Part shown: positions 29,401 through 42,400 of the stretch, one piece after another | Layout of the letters: each line of letters begins with the position of its first letter | Position numbering within the stretch: position 1 is the stretch's first letter | Origin: Enchytraeus crypticus | Taxonomy: Eukaryota; Annelida; Clitellata; Enchytraeida; Enchytraeidae | NCBI GenBank assembly: GCA_905160935.1 | Contig: CAJHZI010000433.1 | Span: 248,001-312,000 of the forward strand | Direction: 5' to 3' | Length of the DNA: 64,000 nucleotides | Notes under the pieces: model-generated | Databases searched by the model: none | What the model was told of the DNA's origin: nothing | What the model saw: only the letters and a program-made list of their open reading frames with translations | Program-made: the position numbers and the translations under genes

Positions 29401-32400
29401 CTCGTGCCTAATTCGTCTATGAAATCAAACGCGGCAGAGTTGATGGGGCCCAAAATCTCAAAAGCAATTGGCAAGAAGATGTGGCTGTTAGAGACTTCGG
29501 CATATTTAAGTGACTTCCTATTGGCAGCGGCTTCAGCAGCCGAGCCAACAGCAGCGCATGAAAGGCTGAGATTGCTTGCTAAAAATGTGTCCGTCACAGT
29601 GACATCTCAGCTGATACACTTGCCTTCAGCCCAAAGAATTTGTGATACACCATCCGGTGGTTTTCCTTCTGAGCGGCTTAATCCCTGGGCTCCTTTACAG
29701 CCGGAATATTTGCACGAGTTAGGGCACGCCATACCAGATCATTCAGATCATTCAGGCCTGTCGTGCGCTTCGCATGCACGACAGGCCTTGAGTGCCCAGA
29801 GCATTTACCGACTCTCCGCAGATACAGTAGTGTGACTGACAAAGAGTAGAGCCTAGACGAAGACCGACCGCTACTCTGACTGCCTCGTCATCCAGACGGA
29901 GGCCACAGGAAGATAAAGATTATTATTATTTACTACGGGTATAAAGAACCCGAGGTTTGATAAGAACGATTAGAGCTGAATCGCTGCCCGGCTACTCGAT
30001 GTCATCTAGCTGCTTATTATTATTATTACTACTACTACTATAGTACTGTATTAACCTATTAATGCCCAAAATGTTTCAGCCCATTTTTCCAAGCTGTATA
30101 TCATAAATTGGTCTCAAATAGTCCAACTGATGATAAAAAAAATAATTTTTCATTTTTAACCCTACAAATGGGGGCCTGTTCCCAAATGGGAACATTGGGC
30201 ACATATGCAATCCAAAGCATAAGCATCAACTATAAAACTTTAGTGCATGCAGTTCATGCAATTATCGCTGTAAAGTGTCTGTTGAATTTTGAAACATGTA
30301 AATTGCTCAATTCTTATCAGATAATAATAATAATAATAATAAAGGTTTAACGTCCTTTTCCTAATTCCAGGGATGATGTCAGGGACGTCCCCAACAGCAC
30401 ACATCACTACAGATCAGTTCACCCAGACCAATCTGCAAAAGAAATGTGCTGAGGAAAAGTAAGGTCCTAAACGAAAGCCAGTCCGGTGATCAAAAAATGG
30501 TCAGGGTAGATTAGATAAAGTAAAAAGCTAAGATAAACGTCAGTTTCCTCACTCGAAAGTGATGTCATTGACGGGAGAGCCAGAGCCCAGGATTTGAACC
30601 CTATACATACTGATCCGTGGTCGAGTATCTTACCGACTTAGCCACTGACTCCAGCCGGTATTGTATACCTGCATCCAGATGCAGGTATACAATGTACTTG
30701 TACAATACCACTAACCAGATCGACATGTAGGCCTACGGTTGTTCATGATAGTCGCACACGCAATACAGATGCATCGGAAAGTGGCACTTGTCGCACTCGA
30801 GTCTGGCATCCGGGCAACAGAGTGTGCATCTGGACTGTTTTCCTGTTGGAACTAGATTGATGCTGAACGCCATCAGTACGGACTTCAATCTTTGGTTTAG
30901 CATACGAGCCAGTTGGTGCCCTAGCGGCTGTTCCTGCTTCGTGCAGCAGCGTATGAACAACAGTTCTTCTGAAGGAGTTTTGATGGTGCTGCCCACCCAC
31001 AGCGACATGAAGGCGCCAAGCAGCTGCTGCCTTAAAGTCGATGTTGTTGACGAAGAGTGACCGCCAACACTTATTGGAACGGAAGATCGGTCGATAGGCT
31101 GAGAGAAATCTGTCCAGGAAGCCCACTCCACCTATATGGGAGTTTCGACTTATGGCGGTGGCATTTCAAAAGCGCCTTTCTTGCAGTGCTGCATCTTTTC
31201 GCTTTACCCAATGGTTCCACATTGTCAGAGTTGGTCGCCACAGTAACACATTGATCATTATGCCACTTGACGGCCATCACACACTTGTTGCACTTGAAAC
31301 CAAAAATCGACCATCTTCTTTTTTCAAGAGCTCTGTGTCAAGTAAAGGGCGCATCTTCAGCATAGGCTCCCTGACCTATAGATTGCTTTCATGTTAATGT
31401 ATAGGAATGACACAAGTAGGTCATATGAGGTGAAGAAGTTGTCAAAGAACACTTCGTGGCTTGATTGATTTTTCACGAATTTTAGCAACGAAATCAGTAC
31501 TTTACGCCCTACAAGTAACGTTGATTCTCAAACCCTTATATAATACCATTCTTCCCATTACGTTGTGTTGGTATCCGCTGTAGATCAGAAGCTAACACCC
31601 GCTAATTCAAGCAGAAACGAATTTCGGTGCGTCTCTGTTTATACAATTGCGATACATGCTCAAAACATTGCCCATGATCGGCTTCGAAGATGTCTGGCAA
31701 GACTCTTCTGTGTATATAACATCCTTGTGTTACAGCAGTGCTTGTGCCCATTGTTCCCAAATGGGAACATTCTAGTTCAACCCAGATTTTTTGTAGGTAA
31801 TTATATATATTTATAACCAATATTTAAAATATATAATACGACACCATTTCTAAAGAAAATTGCTATTTCAGATTTTTCATACATGATTCTTATTTCGGAT
31901 AAGATCAGATTAAAGTTAGGCTGCTGGAAAGGTAGAAATTCGTTACTTTTGACCAAAAGCCACAAAACCGGAAGTGGCTGAATAAAAGTGAGCTGGCCAG
32001 TAAACCATGCCCATATCATTATTATTACACCGGGATACCATAGATTACTAATTGTAATTCGACACAGGGCACCACAACATAAATTATTGCTGTTCCCAAA
32101 TGGGAACATTGGGCGCTAATGGGTTAAGCGTGTCTATCACATATATGTACATTGACTGGTTGATGGGCGCAGGTTCTTGCTACAAGTTATTGGTGTCATG
32201 GCGGCAGCACTGAACGATCACTTGGCTAGTCTGCTCCTCTCAGTCAACAAGACATCTTCCAACTCCTTCCTCTCTCAGCAACTCTCCCGACTCCTCCTCT
32301 ACGTCACTCATATGTTCCAGTCCGGTTAGCATTGTCGCTAGTATTCCTATGAATTTAATTTTAATTTAAGGAGGGATATGGCGTAGCGGTTAGAATGTTC

Positions 32401-33407
32401 TTCTCTGATGCAAGAGGCCTAGTTTCAAGCACACATTAGTCATTAGGTGTGACAAGTCTAAGATTTTAAAAATTTTTGACTCTGACGACAAAAATTTTGA
32501 ATTAAGAAATAGTCAGCTTTAGTATCAACAGGGTTCTTTTTATAATTAACGATGTCCAGACTTTTTTAAATTTTCTATTTTTCCTTTCTTTCATGAAAGA
32601 AATTTGATAAAATATATTATATATTAAACTCATACAGTTTGAAACATCTCGTGTAAATACACAATTTATATGACGATTAAGTTTTAACTTTATTTTTGAA
32701 ATAAGAATTAGCTGAAATAAGACGTGAAGGAATTAAGTATTTTTGTAATTATATATAAAGGTATTTTGTTATTAAATGTAGGTATTTGTATACCTATTGG
32801 CCTATTACCTCTTCACGCAATTCACTGCTTATTAGCACTACTGTAGAAGTATTCTCTCAGAGGTTCGTTGTAATTGTAAGCTACTTATTGAAGTAATTAG
32901 CGATAGAATTAATCAAGTAGTTAATTAGGAATAGTTGACCCCATGGATCATTAAAAATTAATATATCTTGACTAGAATAGATTTTGCTGCTAACTTTTGG
33001 AATAGATTTGAAAACTACGTTTTTAGAATGGATTAAGCAGTTGCATTTTTAAAAAAAGATTTAGAGATTGCAGTTTTAGAATAAATTTAGCAGTTACATT
33101 CTAAATGAAATTTCTCTTATTGTTGTGTGTGCAGGTATTTATCGACGCGTTGCCTTGGCAACCATGTCGTTAATCAAGAAGACTTCAGAATCATCTTCGG
33201 CTGCGTCGAATGAGACTGTTATGCCAGGGATAGGGGATTTCTACAGTATTGATAGCATTAATGAAGCTTTCATTCAGATCTCTAACTCTCAACCTACTCT
33301 AATGCTTCAGTGGTGTAATATACTAATACAACTTAACTATTGTGAGACATCCTATTGGTCAAGAGTCTTTCATACTGTCAGCAGTATACCGTCATTATCT
33401 AGGTACG

Positions 33408-33463
<56 letters not shown>

Positions 33464-36400
33464 GCCTGCCTGCCTCATCGACTTTTTGTAATGTTTTCAT
33501 AGTGTCTGAAGTATAAGGTTCATATTTCTACTCGCAGATTTTTGTTATTTTATCATGTTCACCAAAATCTACTCATCGATCAATGCTATTTAGTTAGCCA
33601 TAGTTTTGCCTTAGCTTGTGAACGATGGCAACTGCTGTGGTTTTCTGTTGCCGTCCTCAGATCCTGTTTTGTCGACTCTGATTGCCGGCACGGAAGTCAA
33701 TTAATATAGTCTTCAATGATCCGGACACAATATTGACGCTAGATATTATCACTGAATCCGTTTACGATGTCATCCTTCCACGCGCCTTCGTTTGCAGTTT
33801 AGTTTATTTCGTTCTCTCGAAGTGTCACTGTAGGTTCTCTGCATCAGTCCTGGATGAGAAAATGGACATGGAGATCCTTAATTTTTTAAATTTTCCAATG
33901 GTTTATGTTATTGTTATTTTGTCGCTGTTTATTTTAAATGCCTTTTATATCAATTTCGCATTACCGTTTGTTAACGTTTTAAAATTTAGTCACGAAATAA
34001 GTAGAAAGAAATTTAGCTTATATATTGAAACATTGCCATCATTTAACTTCTTTTGTTGAAACATTCCCCGCTTTTGCTAAAAACCTAAACCTCCTACTCC
34101 AAGTAGTGCACTTATTAATTAATAGTTTTTATTTGCTATTTTATAATTCTGACGTTTAATTAATTATTTGAGTGCATGTCTTTCTAGTCTCTATAGACAC
34201 GGCACATGCGTCACTTTTCTTACTCAGAATTAAGCTCAACATCATTTGAAGAAGCACTAAATTATCGTTCACTGCATTTTAAAATTCTGTGCGTGGTACC
34301 GTATGGGTGAAAACTTAATGTTTATTAATTTTTAACTTTATCCGAATCCTTTGTTTTCTAGTGAGAACTAGTTGTTTGTGTACCGGCTTAATCAGGTTTG
34401 TGTACCGGCTCAATCAGGTTTGTGTACCGGCTTAATCAGGTTTGTATATCGGCTTAATCAGGTTTGTGTACCGGCTTAGTCAGGTTTGTGTACCGGCTTA
34501 GTCAGGTTTGTGTACCGGATTGATCAGGTTTGTGTACCGGCTTAGTCAGGTTTGTGTACCGGCTTAGTCAGGTTTGTGTACCGGATTGATCAGGTTTGTG
34601 TACCGGCTTAGTCAGGTTTGTGTACCGGCTTAATCACGTTTGTGTACCGGCTTTAACCAGGTTTGTGTACCGGCTTAATCAGGTTTGTGTACCGGATTGA
34701 TCAGGTTTGTGTACTGTCTTAATTAGTTTTGTGTACCAGCTTAATCAGGTTTGTGTACCGGCTAAATCAGGTTTGTGTACCGGATTGATCAGGTTTGTGT
34801 ACTGTCTTAATCAGTCTTGTGTATCAGATTAGTCAGGTTTGTGTACCGGATTGATCAGGTTTGTGTACTGTCTTAATCAGTCCTGTGTATCGGATTAGTC
34901 AGGTTTGTGTACCGGCTTAATCAGGTATATGTACCGGCTTAATCAGGTTTGAGTATCGGATTAAGCGCTCTATTTATTATTTATTATACTTGATGGCATT
35001 TCTATAATTCTATTTTATTTTATCAATTTGTGCTTTTTTATTGTTGTATTTTTTATATTTCTGCAGTCCACGAGGCAACCCGTTGAGCTCGTGTATCAAT
35101 TCAGAGGTCGTGAGGCGAGGTGGTCTGATTGTCTTCTGTGATTATATAGTAAGTAAATCCGGTAGCGTATTGATATCTGATAGCGTATTTGTACATAATC
35201 TGATATCATATGTGTACATAATCTAATAGCATGTGTACATAATCTGATAGCATACATGTATGTGTACATAATATGATAGCATATGTGACATGTGTACTTA
35301 ATCTGATAGCAAATATGCACATAGTCTGATAACATAGTGTTGTTGTGCACTGTGTCGCAATATTACAACTAGTGTAATATAGTTTTATTTTAGTGTAATA
35401 ATAGTTTTTATTTGCAATCGATATGCCATCTCTCTAACTCCTCTCGGAGCGTGTAGAACTTAACATTTATTTTAACTTCTTAATTCTGGTTCAACTAAAT
35501 AATGCTTCAGTGTAAATAGTTAATTGAAAGGGTCAAACAACTTATGTTTATTTGGCTTATGAGCATAGCTTTATGCTGTTCCGTCTGTCAAGTCATCCTC
35601 ATTCACTTTTAGTCTTTAACCGCATTGTTTAGATTTATAAACGTTATCTTTTTAAGGAGATTTAATTAATACTGATGGAATATTCTTCTACATTTAATCG
35701 ACTATTATTCGTGCTTGTGTGGTTTATATTTCATATTTGTGATATTTTCGATAATGAATAATTGTCAAATTCACCAAAATATCTTTTTATATCTTTCGTT
35801 GTTGTATTATGCTTTCTGTATATACATGTATATATTTTTTTTCTTTCTGTGCGAGAATGTAAACGAAGTTAATCTGTTGTCATGGATAGTGAAGAATCAT
35901 ATCATGGACCTTGTATCACTGTCACATGAACCACCCGTTCAAGATTTAATAGCGTATGTAGTGCTACTTGTATGCCACTGTTTTAATATTAGTTATTTTT
36001 TTACCTCTATTACTGATATTTAATATTTAAAAAATTGTAAGTTTATTGTTTAATGTCATTCTTATCATTTATAACGATGTTATACATGATCGATGATTTA
36101 TCAGCGTCAGACGGATAATTTTTTATCTTCAATCGATAAACTATCCAAATGCTGGCAATAGCCTATAGATACTAGTGAGGTAGTGATTTGAATAACACAC
36201 CTACTAGTCAACTGGCGGAAACTTAACCAATCATGTCTATTGGTTACCACTGAATTTATTGCGTTCAATGTATAGTATCTACTGTAAATCATTTGATATG
36301 ACTGGATCGTATAGTGTATTGAACATGGTTGTATTGTTATTTGAGTCATACTATAACCGATGACGGGAAATGTGAGACGGAAATATGCAGTAGGATTGCA

Positions 36401-39400
36401 CAAGCAAGAGCGACCTTTGGTAATAGAAAAGAACTATAACAAAAAGTCTAAAGAAAGACACGAAGATAAAGATAGTGAAAACTTCGGTTTGGACCACGCT
36501 ATTGTATGGTTGTGAAACATGGGCCTTTAGGAAGGAAGATAATAGGAAACTGGAGGCATTGGAAATGTGGATTTGGAGAAGAATGGAGAGGATTAGCTGG
36601 ACTCAAAAGGCTACAAATGAGGAAGTTCTGGAGAGAGTTGGCATAGATAGACAGCTGATAAATGTATTAAGAAATAGGAAGAAGAGATGGATAGGTCACA
36701 TTCTTAGGGGGGAGGTCTATTAAAAGAGGTCATAGAAGGTAGAATGGAAGGAAAAAGAGGCAGGGGCAGGCCGAGATTAGGTATGTTAGATGATTTAAAG
36801 ATCCACTCATATGTGGAAATGAAGAGGAAGGCGGAAGACAGAGAAGAGTGGAGGCGTTATATACCATAGACCTGCCAGTAGGCAGTGCACTAAGAGAGAG
36901 AGAGAGTATTGTTATTATCCAGCCTGGATAATAACAAGGTAATTGGACTCAAGGTAAGATGATGATGATGACGATGATGATGATGATGATGATGATGAAG
37001 ATGATGATGACGGCGACGACGATGATGATGATGATAATGATGATAATGAACATGGTTGAATTATCTATTGTTTAAGGATTATCGTTATAACATGATGAGA
37101 TCATATTTGTCTAATTACAATTATTTATCTATTGAATATGCCATTGTTTTCAAAGGCCTTCGCAAGTTCGCCTATTATATTCCTGTTCTTCCCCAATTGC
37201 GAAAATAACGAATTCAGTCATATTTCCGGCGTTAATGAAAATATTGTTATCTGTATGTTGCATGATCTTTACTTTAAATTATACTTAATCACCTTTACGT
37301 TATAATCTTTACCTATTTTATAATTTTTTAATGTTGAAGTGTTACCGGCTAAACGTTATATACTAAGTTGCACTGTTTGATGCTCTACTCACAGTGCCAT
37401 ACATCGCAGCCCTGCTGCAAGCGGTCAGTTCATTGAGGCCTTGAGTTCAACGGTCGACAGAGTCGAAATGGTTCGTTTAAATACTTCCCATGTAATCGTT
37501 GTTAATTTTCCTAAGCCATTGCGATTTCTGAGTGCTTAAAGTGTATATAGCTTCCCCCGCTTTGAGTGTATATAGTATATTATAACACTGTTGTTGTTAT
37601 ACCGATGACTTGTTGAGTGTGTTGACAAATTTCAATTTAAACATATTATATCTTATTTGATGACTTCGTTCCTGATATCGACAAGAGTGACCCGCTTTTG
37701 AGATTAGTGATAAACGTTATGTTATAACGATAAACTTTATGATTATGATTCAATTGACTATGTAATTCTATGACATAGTTATGTGCAGGAGCTCCATATT
37801 TGAATGTAGTCATATTCATATAATTATCTCCTCTGATACATAGAATGAACAAACATAGGACTTTGAGTGAAAAGTACACTGAAAAGCCTATGTGGCCTTG
37901 CAATGTATTTTACAAACTCTCTTATGTTGACTGCTGATCTCTCTGAATCAGATTCCAGTGATAGGAGGACAACCGGTAGAGTCCTCGTTATGTACGACTG
38001 TTTTATTCTAATAAAATCCTAATAAAATATTAACTCTGTATACAAATATATACTGTATATACGAATATACAGAAGGAGGAAGGCAACGGGAAACCACCTC
38101 AGAAGCCATACTTTTCCCAAGCTATAGGCTACATAAGGTATGGATATGGCATAGACTTTGTGAAGGGATTAACTTGTTGATCTAAGGAGTGCTCTTATGG
38201 AGCGAGAAAACCGACTTTGAGTATGATTATGTACATTGAACCTGCCACTTGGCAGTGCACTGAAGAAGATACGAATATGCACTATTCTAATATATACAAA
38301 TATCTACTGTATATAGGAATATATACTATTCTAATATATACAAATATCTACTGTATATAGGAATATATACTATTCTAATATATACAAATATCTACTGTAT
38401 GTAGGAATATATACTATTCTAATATATACAAATATATACTGTATGTAGGAATATATACTATTCTAATATATACAAATATATACTGTATGTAGGAATATAT
38501 ACTATTCTAATATATACAAATATATACTGTATGTAGGAATATATACTATTGTATACAAATTGTATCTAATATATATCTAATGTATACAAATTGTAGCTAA
38601 GCGCGAGTTCAGTCAAGAAGGTGTTATCGTGCGTGGAGAGCGCCCATTCGCTGCAGAGTGCCGCCATGTTGAAGCTGCTGATAGGCAGGTTCTTGTCCTG
38701 CAGATATCTGGCTGTAGCTCGTCACTGTGATACCATCGCTTGTCGCCGTCTAGAGCTTCTGCTAGCTGACAATCTCCAGGTTAAATTAGCTATAAATATA
38801 ACGAGCCACTTCTGTCTGTCTGTCTGAAGTAACGCTGATTACAGTTCTGTCATGTGGCGAGCATAAATTTAATTGCAGCGTCTTATTTATAATTCCTAAA
38901 TAAAACCTTTCCATATGTAAGAAATTTTTAGATACTGATTTCTTGAGAGGCGTTTGGTATATTGGTTGAACGTTCGCCTTAGGATTGAGAATTTGGAGTT
39001 TATACCCAGATTCAGTTAAAGGTAGCCATTTTCCTAGATGTGTGTATTTTTACACACAAGTACATCTAGTTTATTAATATTATATACAAGTAATACGTCG
39101 AGCTAATCTAGAAATAATTCTACTGTTTGACACTGCTATGCTAATTAGTGAAAAAACCTGGTTCCTCCTTATTAGTGTTTGTATATTTAGTTTAGCATAC
39201 TTCTCTATTCTTGACTGTACGTTTTTCTAGTTTTTAATAAACTTAGAATTTCCTTAATCAAGTAACGCATAGACAAAAAATGCAATTCATTAATAATATA
39301 TCCTACTAAATAATTAAATCTAATGGGTTGTAAATATTTTACTAAACCGAGATAGATTAATATTAGCTTCATTCTAGTGGTTGGCATACTTGAGTTCTTA

Positions 39401-42400
39401 ATATAATGCAGTTGGGCAACATTTCTGCATGAAAAACATGTAAGTTGTTTGTAACAAATTACAATAAAAATGCATTAATGACTAAAAGTATATGAACAAT
39501 TGATTTCTTACCTAGTACATAGTGATATTATCTGCACAACTCTGTACTCATTTTATTTAGGAGGAAAACTTGATCAGTGCAGAAGATGTGGAGAATCTGA
39601 TGAAGTTGATGGCGGATGAACAACTTGTTAGACGGTATCAATGAATTATATATTTAAATAGTTATGTAATTGCATCTTCCATTCTATCTCTGTCAACTCT
39701 CGTTTGGATGTTGAAATGAATGCTAAAATTTAATGATAAATTTCTCCTTTTATTATAGGTATTGATTTATAGAAGCGTGCAGCACTCTTTAATTATTACA
39801 AATTGTGCACTTAATTTAGATTTCTAATAAATTTTTAACCATTTAGAGTGCAGCGGATTAAATATTCAAACAATCTCTCAATTTTTGTATTATATTTTGA
39901 AAAAAATTCTGCTTTTATATGTTGAAGCTCAGTAGTTTGCCTAGTCTTCAAGATACATTTATGGCTTGTGTAATATATGATTTGAAATACATAATCAGGC
40001 AAGCAGTAGTTTTTCATAGAGAGTAAGAACGTTGTTATTACATTTCAGCCACGGCAGGCTGCTGTCACTCATTAAGAAGCTTCACGAAGCCGTTAGTTCT
40101 CCAAGTCCCAGTGGAGAAATGACGGTTGCCTTAACTCCAGCCCTGGATATGAACCTGGATCAGTGTGATACATCCAGCATCGTAGTCAATCAGGTACGGA
40201 TGTAGACAGAGTGTGATAGTAATGTGTAATCTATAGAAGACAAAAGTCAAATTTTCTTGTGACAATGTGAAGCTCTTATAGGCTAATCGACGTATTAGTC
40301 TTGTTATACAATTTTTTCAGACTAGATATCTTCTTGTCACGTTTTTTACCAATAATTCTCCTGTTTTATGACGTCTAACTCTAGATGTCAATAGTTTAAC
40401 TTGACTACCTAATAATCACTCGATTAGAACCGTTTAGCATGTCATTTTCTCAAGCATATTTTTGCAAACTAGTTCTGTTCGTGAATTGATTTGTAGTATT
40501 GCCTGCTGCATTGTCGATTCTGTGATACTATTCTTTCCCTGACTAGCTTATCTAGGAGTAAAATCTCACATATACCCGGGACTGATAGCGCTGGTGGTTA
40601 TTAGGTAATTGCTTAAATTCTCTAACTATGTTTTGAGTATTCAATTCGTTTATCTGTTTATCTCTCGGCACAAATGTTTACAGTAACTGGTGCATACATT
40701 TAATAGTAATTAGATAAATAAACAAGTAATATGACAGTGGTTACCATAAAAGAGCCCCTGATCTGTGTGCGGCAATACGATAGATAATAGCTAGCATAAG
40801 CAAGATGTAAGCATGTGATATTAGAAATACTTTGAAACGAATTTCAATCATAGCATTGTAGATGATATTTTCCCTGTAATGTGTGTTTTGTAATGTGTAT
40901 GATTGTAGGATTGGTATCTGTCGGTGATTAGAGAAAATTGTTTTACGGAGAGGACAGTGACTAAGGAATGCCCCCACCTGCTACAACATCTCAACTACTC
41001 TATGATCCTTTCCCTAATCATTGACATGGTTTATATTCAGAGTCTGCTTTTATTTATTTACCAATCACATTCTATTCCAATTGTTCTATCGGCAATATTC
41101 GAGACGAGATTTAAGCTGCAGTAAGTTTATGTGATTTGTTTGATTTTATGAGTTATCGATGGATTTAAGATTACTGTTACCTATTGCAATTTACCTGTCT
41201 AATTGTTTTTAGCAGAGCATACCACTTAATTTGTTACTGCTTCTGCTAATCGTAATACCTTCTCAATTAGATGATGAAACGTCGTTAAATTTGCAGTGAT
41301 ATACTGACTTTAAGACTTAATATTGTTGTTTTGTTTTATCCGTACTTTCTTTGAACAAACCATCGATACTGCGGGTAATCTATGCTATTGTCACGATCAT
41401 AAGTGCAATTTCCATGATAAATCTAGAGTATTTATTCTTTGTTTAGAAATGCAACCTGTCGGTATTGGAAGGTTGCATTGTTCACGGGACGCACTTGAGC
41501 ATCAAAGCATTCCAAGAACCGGCCACGGGTCCAAGGTCGCCCGACCATCTTCTTGACCCACTTCTTAAAGCGGGCCAGTTTGCCCTACTTCGACACATCA
41601 ACGGAATCATTAACATGCTTCCTGTCCCGTTCACCATCCTCGACTACAGCGCGCGGTGCGAGTCTCAGAGCGATGGAAAAGACACGACTAATCAATACAG
41701 AGACAAGATGGAGGAGTTGTTCAACGACTCGCAGTGGAGTCAGAATGTCGTACATCTAATGAAGGCGCTTTCGAAATATCTTCATTCGCTGACCGTTGTT
41801 CCATTCAAGAAGTCCATTCCTCAGGAGGCTGTGAACGACATAAGCAGGTTCGGGACGCTGTTTATGGAGCTGATCCAGTGGATGATCTACCGGGAGTCAG
41901 AGAGACCGTCGAGTGACGTAATGCTGACGTCAGTTAAATGTTATAACCTTATACTGAACAACGAACAGCTAGCTTCAGCGTTAGACGAGAATACGACGTT
42001 AGTCTGTTCTGTCATCGCGTCGACGTACAGGCTGGTCTGCTCTTGTAAGTATCGTGTCTAGTACGTTCTCTAGTCTTTAGATCGGTCTGCTCTTGTAAGT
42101 ATCGTGTCTAGTACGTTCTCTAGTGTGTAAATCTGTTGTAACGAGTTCGTCGATTTGACTTTGGTTCTGCACTGCTCGATGTTGTCGTAATTGTTTTGTT
42201 GTTAGCATTATATTGCAACATTAAGTGTGCGATATTCGAACTTGTACTTTAGGCGTAAATTGCTTAATATTAGGTTAGTTTGCTGAAGTAGGCCTAATTT
42301 CTAATAATATCTATGTCTAATAAAAAAGAGCGTTAATTCAGTATTTTTAGAATTATCGACAAGGCTTAAGTTATGCTCTTATCAACATTAAAAGAATTTT

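Larger units (their letters stand above)
30051..32127 (-). mobile_element. piggyBac transposon with TTAA ends
   Basis: Left end TTAACCTATTAATGCCC and right end GGGCGCTAATGGGTTAA are inverted repeats starting in TTAA. Subterminal CCCAAATGGGAACATTGGGC occurs near both ends. Length ~2.08 kb, including a nested SINE. The minus strand encodes a broken transposase, so the copy is not autonomous. Confidence 0.88.
16776..32172. other. 15.4-kb intron filled with transposon remains
   Basis: The longest intron of the window, between HTT exons 13 and 14. No HTT-like exon is visible inside, and the codon phases (2 and 2) match across it. It holds remains of hAT, piggyBac, restriction-like-endonuclease LINEs, APE LINEs and SINEs, listed separately. 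Confidence 0.85.

Noticed and set aside
30590..30655. A functional tRNA gene
   Set aside because: A and B boxes are present but the cloverleaf is degenerate and it is joined to a SINE body and tail.
33682..34059. 125-codon open frame with hydrophobic end
   Set aside because: AT-biased composition, no homology I recognise, intronic position.
34370..34965. Regular 22-bp repeats as a CRISPR-like array
   Set aside because: Units abut without spacers, units vary, and the context is an intron of an animal gene.
41029..41126. Exon 22 extended to the stop at 41124
   Set aside because: Would truncate the protein; the donor at 41029 aligns gap-free into exon 23.
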